From Clostridium sp. 26_22 (GTDB lineage Bacteria; Bacillota; Clostridia; TANB77; CAG-508), in assembly GCA_001916005.1 (NCBI GenBank), contig MNRP01000041.1:1-44844 (forward strand): a stretch of DNA of 44,844 bases, given 5' to 3'. Shown here piece after piece: positions 33,589 to 41,619 of the stretch. Each line of letters begins with the position of its first letter. The stretch's first letter is position 1. Below the pieces are notes generated by a model, which was given only the letters and a program-made list of their open reading frames with translations, was not told the origin of the DNA and ran no database searches. The translations under genes were made by a program, and so were the position numbers.

Positions 33589-33789
33589 CTACATACTTAT
33601 GTGCATTCCTGTTCTCTTTTTGAAAAGCTCGCAATATTCAAATAAACCTGTTTGTTTGCCTTTTAATAAGCATCGTGGTACTTCTATCTCAAATTTCTTA
33701 TATGTTTCTATTATTGGAATACACCATTCGCAATTTTCACATGTCTTTAATCCTCTAGATATTAGTTCATCTTCTCTAATAAATCCCAT
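33589..33789 (-). CDS. 66-aa Cys-rich protein
   Basis: KTCENCEWCIPIIETYKKFEIEVPRCLLKG ... EYCELF: five Cys in a likely zinc knuckle. Start after GGAGGAGTAAAG. Function unknown. Confidence 0.6.
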   Translation of the reverse strand: MGFIREDELISRGLKTCENCEWCIPIIETYKKFEIEVPRCLLKGKQTGLFEYCELFKKRTGMHISM

Positions 33790-33793
33790 TTCT

Positions 33794-34751
33794 TTACTCC
33801 TCCGCTTCTGATATCTGCATCATTATTGTATCTGAATCATACTGTGTGCTTAATTCTGTTTGTTCTAACGCTGATAATATGCATTTTTTAAAATATGATT
33901 TCGGTATTTTTATTCGTGAGATAGTATTAGCAATAGCAAAATTCTTTAATGCATAACATAATTTTTTAGAATTGATTTCTTGTACTTTTTCTCTTGTATC
34001 TGGATTCATATACATTTCTTTCAAAATTTCTGACATTTCAATAGCTAGTTCCGGAGTAAATATATTCATTTCGCAATTATGTATCATCAGTTCATATTCC
34101 ATCTTTTCAGTCTTGTCCATCATATCATCTAAAGTCTTGTTTTTTTTTGCTTTGTAACCAGATGGAAAGATAGATGTGATTTCATTTAATTTAATTTTAT
34201 TTAATTTAATTTTATTTGATTTTATTTGATTTAATTTGCATAATATTGTATTGCTTTTGTATCGTTTTTTGTATGCATTTGCATTACTTATGCAATAACC
34301 TTTTATGCACTTGCATTGCTTTTGTTTCTTCTTTGCATTGCTTTGGTTTTCTTTTTTTCTTTCTTTATTCCATCTAGCATTTGCTGCTTGGCTTCTTTTT
34401 TCTTTTAAGGTTTCATACTTTTCCATTCTTCTTAATAAACTTGCAGACCAAAAGAATTTTTTATCTGAATTAAATAAGCCATTTCCACTTTCGCCATCTG
34501 TATATTCACTTATACAGTCTTTCAAGTACGCCTCGACATCAATAGTTGTTCCTGTATGCATTTTTATTGCTCTATATGTAGTTTTGTCGAGAGGTAATTT
34601 ATATGTTGCCTCATTACGAAGCATTTCTAATATTGCCCAAAACAGACCATATCCGTTCTAACCCATAATCACATCTCATTGCTAATATTTTTGGATCCGA
34701 TAATGCGTTTGCATCATGGCTAAAATAGTAAACATCTTTATTGTTGGCCAT
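33794..34751 (-). CDS. replisome organizer (DUF4373/Lin1244-like), read through a +1 shift at CGG
   Basis: ATG 34751 after GGAGAGGTAACC gives ANNKDVYYFSHDANALSDPK and ILAMRCDYGLE, then CGG (34653-34655, codon 33); the unshifted frame ends 12 codons later. Reading CGGA as Gly gives EGYGLFWAILEMLRNEATYK and the rest of the protein to 33794, 318 aa. This is the conserved N-terminal DUF4373 domain that binds the phage origin, a winged-helix form (DYGxEGYGxxW). A Lys/Asn/Ile-rich linker (about 130-170) is encoded by tandem AT-rich repeats (candidate origin). The C-terminal domain likely recruits helicase loader, as in related organizers. Confidence 0.85.
34180..34352. other. candidate replication origin: iteron-like repeats inside the replisome organizer gene
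   Basis: Plus-strand TTTAATTTTATT and TTTGATTTTATT units repeat in tandem (34180-34238), next to at least three copies of a TGCATTGCTTT-like unit and TGCATNACTTATGCA-like palindromes (34248-34345). Theta-replicating phages such as lambda and SPP1 carry origin iterons within or beside the initiator gene, so this is a strong candidate origin. Confidence 0.65.
34653..34655 (-). other. in-frame CGG, inferred +1 shift site (replisome organizer)
   Basis: TAT GGG TTA GAA CGG ATA becomes Y-G-L-E-G-Y-G when one base is skipped, restoring the conserved D-Y-G-x-E-G-Y-G motif of the DUF4373 domain. Confidence 0.8.
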
Positions 34752-35067
34752 TGGTTACCTCTCCTTTCTTTTGTAATATAACATCCATAGTTAGTTGTTG
34801 ATTTTTATATACATCATTTATATATTTCTTTTCACATACTGGACCAAATCCTTTTTGAATACTTCTCCAAGTTTTTAATTCTTTTCCACACATTCGGCAA
34901 TTAAATGTTCTATCTTTTATGTCAGGACACTTTTTTAATGCCATTACTGCTAGACTTATTGCTTTTATATCATTCAAATAAATTTCATCAGAATCACTAT
35001 TTTGTATGAAGCTTAATCTATCTCTTCTCAATTCTTCTAATTGTGTTATTGCTTTTATACTATTCAT
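34738..35067 (-). CDS. DUF6011 zinc-ribbon protein
   Basis: 109 aa from ATG 35067 after GGAGGGATATT. CRMCGKELKTWRSIQKGFGPVCEKKY (about 54-79) is the DUF6011 four-Cys ribbon (CxxCGxxLxxxxSxxxGxGPxC). N-terminal half is helical. Common in phage recombination modules; probably nucleic-acid binding (inference). Confidence 0.8.
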   Translation of the reverse strand: MNSIKAITQLEELRRDRLSFIQNSDSDEIYLNDIKAISLAVMALKKCPDIKDRTFNCRMCGKELKTWRSIQKGFGPVCEKKYINDVYKNQQLTMDVILQKKGEVTNGQQ

Positions 35068-35081
35068 AATATCCCTCCACA

Positions 35082-35825
35082 TTAAAACGGATATAATTTT
35101 AATTCTAGATCTAATCCTGGTCTTGCAATAGTTGTTTTTATCTTTGTTTGTTCATATACTCTATTTTGCATTATCATTTGATTTGAATTAGTATCTGATA
35201 AATGGCATAATATTATATTTTTTACATATCTCAAATCATTTGATGCTAAAAACTTTAATACATTATCTAAACTAAAATGACTTTCTAATAGTCTCGTATA
35301 TCTAGTTTTATTTATTACTCCATTTCTTACATTTTCTTTTGCTATTTCTTGATTATAATTACACTCTAATAATAAATAATTTAATTTATTAAACTTATAT
35401 TTTATATAATATGTATCTGTAGCATATAATAATTTTTCACCAGTTGGCTTATATTGAATTAAAAAGCCTAATGGTTCTATTGCATCATGTTGCACATTAA
35501 AAGGAAGTATTATAAAATTTCCAATTTCAAATTGTTTTAATGCTTTTACTACATGAAATCTATGTCCTTTTAAATGTTGCTTTTCAAAAGTTCCTGCTGA
35601 AGCATATATATCCATTCCATAAAGGGCAAAATTTGTAGCATATTTCAAATGGTCCATATGTTCATGTGTTATCAATACTCCATTTATTCCGCTAAAATTA
35701 AAATTTAGTTCTTTTTGCACATTCTTAAAGTTAACACCTGCATCTAATATTAACTTTTCTTTTTCATTTGCTTCTATTAGATAGCAGTTACCACTTGAAC
35801 TGCTACCTAATACTTTTAATTTCAT
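35082..35825 (-). CDS. MBL-fold metallohydrolase
   Basis: 247 aa. KVLGSSSSGNCYLIEANEKEKLILDAGV and GVLITHEHMDHLKYA carry the HxHxDH metal motif; later His (FHVVKAL, NVQHDAIE), Asp (YATDTYY) and LLESHFS/LCHLSDTNS complete the site. Beside RecT in many phages; may be a nuclease or phosphodiesterase in recombination. Overlaps RecT by one base. Confidence 0.85.
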   Translation of the reverse strand: MKLKVLGSSSSGNCYLIEANEKEKLILDAGVNFKNVQKELNFNFSGINGVLITHEHMDHLKYATNFALYGMDIYASAGTFEKQHLKGHRFHVVKALKQFEIGNFIILPFNVQHDAIEPLGFLIQYKPTGEKLLYATDTYYIKYKFNKLNYLLLECNYNQEIAKENVRNGVINKTRYTRLLESHFSLDNVLKFLASNDLRYVKNIILCHLSDTNSNQMIMQNRVYEQTKIKTTIARPGLDLELKLYPF

Positions 35826-36841
35826 TAGAATGATGGTCTTTCTGTTGTATCAATATTTTCTTCTTCAGATACAGGTTGAGAAATTTCTTGACTTTCAATC
35901 AATGTTTCACTTGGTATTTCCTGTGGTGTAACATCTATTAGTTCTTTATTAGCATTATCTTCAATTTCTTGCTTTACTTTGTCTTCTTGATTTTCTACAT
36001 AATAGTCTTCTGCATTTTCCATTACATATACATAGCTTTCATTTATCTTTTTAGGATCTAATGGTACCTTTTTACAAGTTGCTCTTACCATTGTTTTATA
36101 AAGCATTTCTTCTTGCCATCCTTCAATAGTTTCTGTTCCAACCTTTTTACCATTTTCCCATTTATCTTTTTCTCCACCCCAAAATTCAGCTGCTGCTGTA
36201 CTTGGTTTTCTTTTTAGTAGTTCTGCTTTTGACATTGTAACTAGTTTATTTCTAGTTTCATCTTTATATCTTATATATCCAAATCCACCTACTACTTCTC
36301 CCCTATCAAATGGGTTTGATATATCAAATTCGTAACAATCAACATTATTCTTTGTAATCATTTTAAAATTGTCATTTTTATGTACTAATTCCACTCTAAT
36401 ATCAACTATTGGATATATTGAATATTTAATAGCAACATATCTTAATCCTTCATATCCTGGCATTAGCGTTAAATCATATTTTCCGGTTTTTCCATTTAGA
36501 TAAGGTACTACGCTTAAATGGTTTGCAACAGCCATATCTAGTCCTAATTTTGCATTTTGTACTACATCAACGGCTAGTTTATTCATATTTACATTTTGCC
36601 ATATTACTGCTGGGTCTGCTGCCTTTTTCTTACTATAACTTCTTCTTTCTTCTGCACTCTTTAAAGAATTATCTATTCCTATGAAATAATTTCTAACTAA
36701 TTGTCTTTGATAGTCATTCAAATTTAATTCTCCAACATTTCCCTTAAATTCATTTATTACCATTGCTGTAAATCTTTCGCTTGCTGTTGGTTCTGCTTTT
36801 TTTATTTCTCCAGTTTCTTTATTTACTAATTCTGTTCCCAT
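35825..36841 (-). CDS. recT: RecT single-strand annealing protein
   Basis: 338 aa. LNLNDYQRQLVRNYFIGIDN, NKLAVDVVQNAKLGLDMAVANHLSVVPYLN, DLTLMPGYEGLRYVAIKYS, FDISNPFDRGEVVGGFGYIRYKD and YKTMVRATCKKVPLDPKKIN are RecT-family blocks. The acidic C-terminus fits recruitment by SSB-like partners. It anneals complementary strands during phage recombination; the SbcC-like ATPase gene is 2 kb upstream. Confidence 0.9.
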   Translation of the reverse strand: MGTELVNKETGEIKKAEPTASERFTAMVINEFKGNVGELNLNDYQRQLVRNYFIGIDNSLKSAEERRSYSKKKAADPAVIWQNVNMNKLAVDVVQNAKLGLDMAVANHLSVVPYLNGKTGKYDLTLMPGYEGLRYVAIKYSIYPIVDIRVELVHKNDNFKMITKNNVDCYEFDISNPFDRGEVVGGFGYIRYKDETRNKLVTMSKAELLKRKPSTAAAEFWGGEKDKWENGKKVGTETIEGWQEEMLYKTMVRATCKKVPLDPKKINESYVYVMENAEDYYVENQEDKVKQEIEDNANKELIDVTPQEIPSETLIESQEISQPVSEEENIDTTERPSF

Positions 36842-36842
36842 A

Positions 36843-37088
36843 CTATTCTTCTACCCCCATCTCTTTTAACATTTTCTTAAATGCTTCTACTGCTTCTCCA
36901 TCAATGCTTCCTACTGTTACTTTCATTTTAGGTCTTTCTTTTTTTTCTTCACTTACATTAAAGTTATGATTTATATCTATTGGGCCATCTCCTAATAATG
37001 TTGTCATTTCCTTTACTCCTTCATAAAATCCTTTGTAATACGCTAATTCGCTTTTTAATTTAGTTATATTTATTTTCTCATTTTTCAT
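36843..37088 (-). CDS. 81-aa hypothetical protein before RecT
   Basis: KSELAYYKGFYEGVKEMTTL then KVTVGSIDGEAVEAFKKMLKEMG. Charged and helical; the 'KGFYEGVKEM' stretch is found in small phage proteins without assigned function. One base from recT. Confidence 0.6.
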   Translation of the reverse strand: MKNEKINITKLKSELAYYKGFYEGVKEMTTLLGDGPIDINHNFNVSEEKKERPKMKVTVGSIDGEAVEAFKKMLKEMGVEE

Positions 37089-37105
37089 AATTTCAAATTC
37101 CTTTC

Positions 37106-37342
37106 TTAATATTTATTTGTATCATTTCCATATGTTTTTTCTGTCTTATCTATCCATTCTTTCATTGCTTTTACAATATCTTGTCTGTCTGCATTTGATA
37201 CATACATCATTTGTGAAGTATTAGGCTCTGTATTAAATGAAAAGGCTAAAACTACAAATCCAAATCCATTAGGTAATTCATTTTCAACTTTTTGAGCTAT
37301 GTTTTTCATTTTTCCTTTTACAAATTCTTCTGCATTATTCAT
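37106..37342 (-). CDS. 78-aa hypothetical phage protein
   Basis: MKNIAQKVENELPNGFGFVVLAFSFN and MMYVSNADRQDIVKAMKEWI: a small alpha/beta protein found in many phages ('GfvLlvfpf... ymSNadR.dvv..lkewi'). Function unknown. RBS AAGGGGATA. Confidence 0.75.
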   Translation of the reverse strand: MNNAEEFVKGKMKNIAQKVENELPNGFGFVVLAFSFNTEPNTSQMMYVSNADRQDIVKAMKEWIDKTEKTYGNDTNKY

Positions 37343-37343
37343 A

Positions 37344-37613
37344 TTATTTTATCCCCTTCACAATAAATTTCATTCCTGTTCTGTCTTGATCCTCTACTAC
37401 TACTGTTGCAAATGCAGGTATTGTAATTAAATCAATTCCTAATGGTGCTACAAATCCCCTTGCTATTGCTATTGCCTTTACTGTTTGATTTATTGCTCCT
37501 GCTCCAATTGCTTGTAATTCTGTTTTCTTATCTTCTGTTATTAATCCTGCTATTGCTCCTGCTACAGCATTTGGATTTGATTTACTTGATACTTTTAATA
37601 TTTCATTATTCAT
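37344..37613 (-). CDS. SpoVS-like protein
   Basis: 89 aa. LKVSSKSNPNAVAGAIAGLI, ELQAIGAGAINQTVKAIAIARGFVAPLGIDLITIPAFA and RTGMKFIVKGIK align throughout with the Alba-like stage V sporulation protein S, including its VxGAGAxNQxVKAxAIARG core. SpoVS acts in septation and sporulation; its Alba-like fold suggests nucleic-acid binding. In a phage it may alter host development or bind phage DNA. Confidence 0.9.
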   Translation of the reverse strand: MNNEILKVSSKSNPNAVAGAIAGLITEDKKTELQAIGAGAINQTVKAIAIARGFVAPLGIDLITIPAFATVVVEDQDRTGMKFIVKGIK

Positions 37614-37977
37614 TTTTATATCTTCCTTTCTTTTCTAATATATCTTCTAATTTTTTATACTCTTTAGAGTATTCTCTCCATACTTTACTATTATGAGAAG
37701 TGTGAAAACAAACTATTATACATATTGCAATGTTCATAAAAGTATTATAAATACTAATCTGTGTATTTTGTAAAAGTAATGTTACTATCAAAGATACGAA
37801 CTCCAATAATATTAAAGCAACTACAGTATAATAGGTTTCCCTTCTATGCTGATTAAACATCAAATCACTTATTTGTATTCTTCTTATCAAATTTATCTCT
37901 TGTTGGCTACTTATGTCATAATCTCTTTCTAAAAATTCTAAAACTTTATCTTCAAATTTAATTTTTTGTTTAGTCAT
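37606..37977 (-). CDS. 123-aa membrane protein
   Basis: From ATG 37977 after AGAAGGC. A cytoplasmic N-terminal helix region (about 1-50) is followed by two transmembrane segments (about 50-75 and 80-100) and a charged coiled C-terminus. Resembles no named family; possible superinfection-type factor (inference). Confidence 0.6.
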   Translation of the reverse strand: MTKQKIKFEDKVLEFLERDYDISSQQEINLIRRIQISDLMFNQHRRETYYTVVALILLEFVSLIVTLLLQNTQISIYNTFMNIAICIIVCFHTSHNSKVWREYSKEYKKLEDILEKKGRYKNE

Positions 37978-37991
37978 TTTTTGCCTTCTTT

Positions 37992-38318
37992 CTAATCTTC
38001 TGATATAGATAAAAACTTTTTGTTTCCACCATATCCAAAACATAAATTTCCACCATCGCATATTAGTGCTAGTTCATTTAGCGTTACTTCATCAGGGCAT
38101 TTATAAATCCTATATTCTCCATGAGCATAACAAGCTTTTCTTGAATATACTATATCGTTTTGCTCTAATTCTTCTTTTGTAGGTATTTTATGATCTATAT
38201 CACTTACCTTTAATATTTTATATTTTCTTTTTAATTCTTCGTATATTTCATAATTTATTTTAAACTTTTCATTTTCATTTTCAGTAAATGCATATGATTC
38301 ATATACCTTCTTTTCCAT
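37992..38318 (-). CDS. 108-aa hypothetical protein
   Basis: KVYESYAFTENENEKFKINYEIYEELKRKYKI then VYSRKACYAHGEYRIYKCPDEVTLNELALICDGGNLCFGYGG. Likely alpha/beta; C-terminal Cys/His/Gly pattern resembles small phage proteins of unknown function ('ICDGGNLCFGY'). Confidence 0.65.
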   Translation of the reverse strand: MEKKVYESYAFTENENEKFKINYEIYEELKRKYKILKVSDIDHKIPTKEELEQNDIVYSRKACYAHGEYRIYKCPDEVTLNELALICDGGNLCFGYGGNKKFLSISED

Positions 38319-40256
38319 TTATAACACCTCAATCCTTAATTCTGTATCTTCTGTTACAATCAAACTAATAATTTGCGTATTTATGTTATATAGTTCATTT
38401 ATTGACTCTCTATTATCAATAAATATTGGTGCAGAAGTTTTGTAGAATTTTATTAATGTATTTATAATATCTAGCCCCGCAAGTATTTTATGTGCATTGT
38501 TTACATCAGAATATGGAACTCCATTTACTAATGTATCGCAGCATTCAACAAGGCCACCATTAATTTGTGTATCAAAAAGTCTAAATTTTACTACTTCAAA
38601 CTTACTATTTATAGCATTTTCTAATAGTTCAACTTTTGTTTTTGTAAATTGTTCAATTTGGTATTGTTGTGCCTCTAGCTCTTGTACTTTTTGTGATATG
38701 CTTTCTTCTTCCGCTTCTAGTTCTTCTATTCGTGCTTTCGTTTTTTCTTGTGTATCCCTTTCATTTAGTTTTTTATCTATTTCATTTATTTGGTCCACTA
38801 ATTTTGCTTTTTTATTGCTAATTTCTGTAGTATCACTTTGTACGATTTTAGATATTGCCGTTTGTAGTTCCTCAACCTGCTTTATTTTCTCCTGGTACTG
38901 TGGCAATTTAGTTACATCAAAAGGTCCAATGTTGCTTTGTTCTTTTGCATTTTCTTCTAATTTTGTATTTATATCCAATAATTCTTTTTCTGTTTTTTGT
39001 ATTGTCTCTTGTATTTCTTCTATCTTATTTCTATTTTCTTCTATAACACTATTTAAAGCCTGTCCTTCCTTGTTTATTCGTTGCTTTTCGCTCTCTTTGT
39101 GTTCATTAAAGTTATTTATAAATGTGCCTTTTAGTTCTTCTTTCTTTTCTGCTGGATATTCCCTTTTACAAGTAGGGCAAATAAATGAGTTTGGATCAAA
39201 TTCTAACTTTGTATTTAATAGTTCATCCCATTTTTTATATAATTCTTGTTTACTAGATTCCGCATTTTCTACCTTTTGTTTTCTTTCTTCTAGTTCTGCA
39301 GCAAGATTTCTTTTTCTACTTTCTAATATAGCCTTTTCACTTTCAAGTTTTATTGTAGCTTCCGATTGTTGTTTGCTATGTTCTGTTTCTAGTTTTAGTT
39401 TCAATGTATTTAACTCGTTTTTTGCTGCTGCTAATTGGTCAGCTTTTTTCATATTTTCTTTAGCTCTAGTTTGAATATCTGTCATTTCTGCATCTATTTT
39501 TTGTATTTCTACTTTACAATTAGCCTTTTCTTTTTCTAGTTCTTCATAATTAATATCATGTTCTGTAATTAATGTATTAGTTAGCTCATCTATTCTTATT
39601 GGTATTTTTTCTTTCTCTTTGTTCAAGTCTTTAATTTTAGAGGCTACAACCTTGTTATAATCTTCTATACTTCTACCATTTAAGTTTTGTTGTAATGTTT
39701 TAAATTCTTCATTTGCGTTTAATATCTCCTCATCTGTTATTTGATTACCAGATATATTAGTCAATATTTCTCGTCTTTCCTGCCATTTTAATTGTTTATT
39801 AAAATACAAAGGATCTGTTATTAATTTAAATAGACTTTCTGGAACTAAACTATTGATTTTTTCTTCATAATCTTTCTTTTTGACTGGTACTTCATCTATC
39901 CAATAACTTGTCTCGTGTCCAGAAAATTCTTGTTGTGTTTCTCCCCTTTTAGTAACCCATTTTTCCTTCAGCATTTTTTTAAAAGTCATATCCACTCCAT
40001 CTATTAGTAAAATGGCCTCAACTTCATGTTCTAAAAAATGAATTGGTTTATTATTTTCATCTAATGTTTTTATATTAAAATCTTTCCTATCGCTACTATC
40101 TTTATCAAAAAATAGCCATTTAAATGCGTCAAATACTGTTGTTTTGCCTGTTGCATTTTTTCCATATATATTTGCATTTTTTCCTTCGAAATTAATCTCT
40201 AAATTTTTTATTCCTTTAAAATTTTTTAGTTTTAAATTAGATATCTTTATTTGCAT
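38319..40256 (-). CDS. SbcC/Rad50-like AAA ATPase
   Basis: 645 aa from ATG 40256 after AAGGAGAATAAAA. Walker A NIYGKNATGKTTVFDAF (about 31-40), long coiled coil with zinc hook CPTCKREYP near the middle (about 350), and C-terminal Walker B-like TSAPIFIDNRES and D-loop region, the layout of short phage SbcC-like ATPases. It probably processes recombination intermediates with RecT and a nuclease. The last residues (TEDTELRIEVL) complete the fold. Confidence 0.9.
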   Translation of the reverse strand: MQIKISNLKLKNFKGIKNLEINFEGKNANIYGKNATGKTTVFDAFKWLFFDKDSSDRKDFNIKTLDENNKPIHFLEHEVEAILLIDGVDMTFKKMLKEKWVTKRGETQQEFSGHETSYWIDEVPVKKKDYEEKINSLVPESLFKLITDPLYFNKQLKWQERREILTNISGNQITDEEILNANEEFKTLQQNLNGRSIEDYNKVVASKIKDLNKEKEKIPIRIDELTNTLITEHDINYEELEKEKANCKVEIQKIDAEMTDIQTRAKENMKKADQLAAAKNELNTLKLKLETEHSKQQSEATIKLESEKAILESRKRNLAAELEERKQKVENAESSKQELYKKWDELLNTKLEFDPNSFICPTCKREYPAEKKEELKGTFINNFNEHKESEKQRINKEGQALNSVIEENRNKIEEIQETIQKTEKELLDINTKLEENAKEQSNIGPFDVTKLPQYQEKIKQVEELQTAISKIVQSDTTEISNKKAKLVDQINEIDKKLNERDTQEKTKARIEELEAEEESISQKVQELEAQQYQIEQFTKTKVELLENAINSKFEVVKFRLFDTQINGGLVECCDTLVNGVPYSDVNNAHKILAGLDIINTLIKFYKTSAPIFIDNRESINELYNINTQIISLIVTEDTELRIEVL

Positions 40257-40410
40257 TTTTATTCTCCTTCCTTCTATTTCTTGCATCTTGAAACTTTCTT
40301 GGAACTATTATTGTTTCATTGCAACTATCACAGCATCTTCCATTATTAACTGGCAGTGCATTATTGCCATATCCTTTGTACTGCTTTCCACAAATACTAC
40401 ACTTGGGCAT
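40237..40410 (-). CDS. 57-aa zinc-finger protein
   Basis: PKCSICGKQYKGYGNNALPV then GRCCDSCNETIIVPRKF: a CxxC ... CCxxC ribbon. Follows GGAGAAAAA. Its end overlaps the SbcC-like start in another frame. Family: small phage zinc ribbons ('CSICGKxYxGxGNNAxPVxxGxCCDxCN'), function unknown. Confidence 0.8.
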   Translation of the reverse strand: MPKCSICGKQYKGYGNNALPVNNGRCCDSCNETIIVPRKFQDARNRRKENKNANKDI

Positions 40411-40494
40411 TTTTTCTCCTTTCCGCTCTTGATTTCCAAATTATTGTATGCTAGAATGGAAATAGAGCATTTATATAAGTGTTTTTAGAACTAT

Positions 40495-40782
40495 TTATTT
40501 ACTTTGGTCGGTATTTGGTAGTTCTATTATTTTTGCGGTTTCATCTGTTTCATTTATCACTATGTCTTTTACTAGTGCTGAAAAATTATCTGAAGCAATT
40601 TCGTAGATTTTCTTTAATTTGATATTTTTATTATTGTATTCATTTATAAAACATAAGTCTTTAATCATTTTAAATTGTTCTGCACATTCTGTTTTTATAT
40701 CTTTAATTTCTTTATCCCTTCTTGCAATTATTTCTTGAAGTTTCTTATTTTCTACTGCTTCTCTACTATGTTTCCCTGGCAT
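40495..40782 (-). CDS. 95-aa coiled-coil protein
   Basis: Charged helical region (HSREAVENKKLQEIIARRDKEIKDIKTECAEQ) and a polar C-terminus. Starts after GGAGGAAAAAG. No family recognised. Confidence 0.55.
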   Translation of the reverse strand: MPGKHSREAVENKKLQEIIARRDKEIKDIKTECAEQFKMIKDLCFINEYNNKNIKLKKIYEIASDNFSALVKDIVINETDETAKIIELPNTDQSK

Positions 40783-40916
40783 TTTCTTTTTCCTCCTTTC
40801 AAACTTTTTAATCTATATTTCATATTGAATAATGTTAATAACATATTTTTATATTTTGTTTTAGCTTCTGCAATATCAATACATTCATTTAATAACTCCT
40901 GGTAATATTGAATCAT
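40752..40916 (-). CDS. 54-aa hypothetical protein
   Basis: From ATG 40916 after GGAGGGTACAA: MIQYYQELLNECIDIAEAKT and a basic tail KGGKRKCQGNIVEKQ. Small basic phage early protein. Overlaps the next start by 31 bases. Confidence 0.55.
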   Translation of the reverse strand: MIQYYQELLNECIDIAEAKTKYKNMLLTLFNMKYRLKSLKGGKRKCQGNIVEKQ

Positions 40917-40926
40917 TTGTACCCTC

Positions 40927-41106
40927 CTATATTTCTTCAAAAAATATATGTTTTATTACTGTTATTGTATCGTCCTTATCTAATTTACTTGCTTTTAAAT
41001 ATCCTATCGCATATAGTAATTTTGTATCTTTGTCATTCATTTTTTCTTTTTCAAATGTTTTCTGTAGCTCTCTTTCTGCATCCTTTAAATTTGCACTTTT
41101 TTCCAT
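40927..41106 (-). CDS. 59-aa hypothetical protein
   Basis: Reads MEKSANLKDAERELQKTFEK then DTKLLYAIGYLKASKLDKDD, ending FFEEI. ATG follows GGAGGATTTTACA. Helical, no recognised family. Confidence 0.55.
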   Translation of the reverse strand: MEKSANLKDAERELQKTFEKEKMNDKDTKLLYAIGYLKASKLDKDDTITVIKHIFFEEI

Positions 41107-41123
41107 TGTAAAATCCTCCTTTA

Positions 41124-41330
41124 TTAGTTTTGATCTTCATCTAAAAAACTCTCTAAAACTAATACTATAATTAAGCCAAAAACAAGTATTAAGTATTCCC
41201 CTCCAAATGCTTTATAACCTCTTGTTCTAGTGGCATATTTGATTGATACTATTGTTAAAATAACTGTTGCTATTATTGTAATAAGTTCTAATATTCTTAC
41301 TATAAATTTTTTCTTATTTTTAATTTTCAT
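41124..41330 (-). CDS. 68-aa membrane protein
   Basis: From ATG 41330 after AAAGGGGGAAAAC. Two transmembrane segments (about 8-30 and 44-64) separated by a short loop with two Arg. Location after an excisionase-like gene in an early operon; function unknown. Confidence 0.6.
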   Translation of the reverse strand: MKIKNKKKFIVRILELITIIATVILTIVSIKYATRTRGYKAFGGEYLILVFGLIIVLVLESFLDEDQN

Positions 41331-41553
41331 TTGTTTTCCCCCTTTCATTTGTAATTCCTGCGTATTCCAAGAATTTACTTTTTATAATAATATAATTCCA
41401 ATTTCCACCTTCTTGTTCAGGTGGTATTGCTGTTCCAAACGGAAATCTTGATTGCCTTAATCCTGCTCTTATCGTTTCTTGATTCTTTCCCAATATTCTT
41501 CCGGCTTCTAATGGAGTTAAGGTCTCAACTGGTTCAAAATTTTCTTTTTCCAT
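41320..41553 (-). CDS. excisionase-like HTH protein
   Basis: 77 aa. TLTPLEAGRILGKNQETIRAGLRQSRFPFGTAI then an EGGNWNYIIIKSKFLEYAG segment. This is the 'LT..EAA.iLG.n...iR..l....fPFG.ai...g.w.Y.i....fl.y' pattern of helix-turn-helix/excisionase-type proteins in Bacillota phages. It could act with the integrase in excision or as a regulator. Confidence 0.75.
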   Translation of the reverse strand: MEKENFEPVETLTPLEAGRILGKNQETIRAGLRQSRFPFGTAIPPEQEGGNWNYIIIKSKFLEYAGITNERGKTNEN

Positions 41554-41606
41554 AATTTCCTCCTTGAATTCTGTGTGTAGTTCGGCATTTTTTCTACTTT
41601 TTTCAT
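41517..41606 (-). CDS. possible 29-aa upstream ORF
   Basis: Frame starting ATG 41606 after AAAAGGAGAAGAA and reading MKKVEKMPNYTQNSRRKLWK..., overlapping the excisionase-like start. Good ribosome site but short; it may simply be a leader. It contains the 16-base sequence repeated before the integrase. Confidence 0.35.
   Translation of the reverse strand: MKKVEKMPNYTQNSRRKLWKKKILNQLRP
41572..41587 (-). repeat. 16-base repeat upstream of excisionase-like gene
   Basis: Minus strand reads TGCCGAACTACACACA, identical to plus-strand 43270-43285 upstream of integrase. Both copies precede their downstream gene in the same orientation. Confidence 0.8.
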
Positions 41607-41619
41607 TTCTTCTCCTTTT

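Noticed and set aside
34180..34352. CRISPR array
   Set aside because: Repeats are short, contiguous, lack spacers and are inside an open coding frame.
1708..34655. CGG reassigned to another single amino acid (as reported for Gln or Trp in some bacteria)
   Set aside because: Reassignment would not repair the frame; each site needs one extra base to be absorbed.
1708..34655. Systematic sequencing or assembly error adding C before GG
   Set aside because: Hundreds of other GGA and GGT codons in the same genes are unaffected and every event falls exactly before an in-frame Gly codon. Not fully excluded without raw reads.
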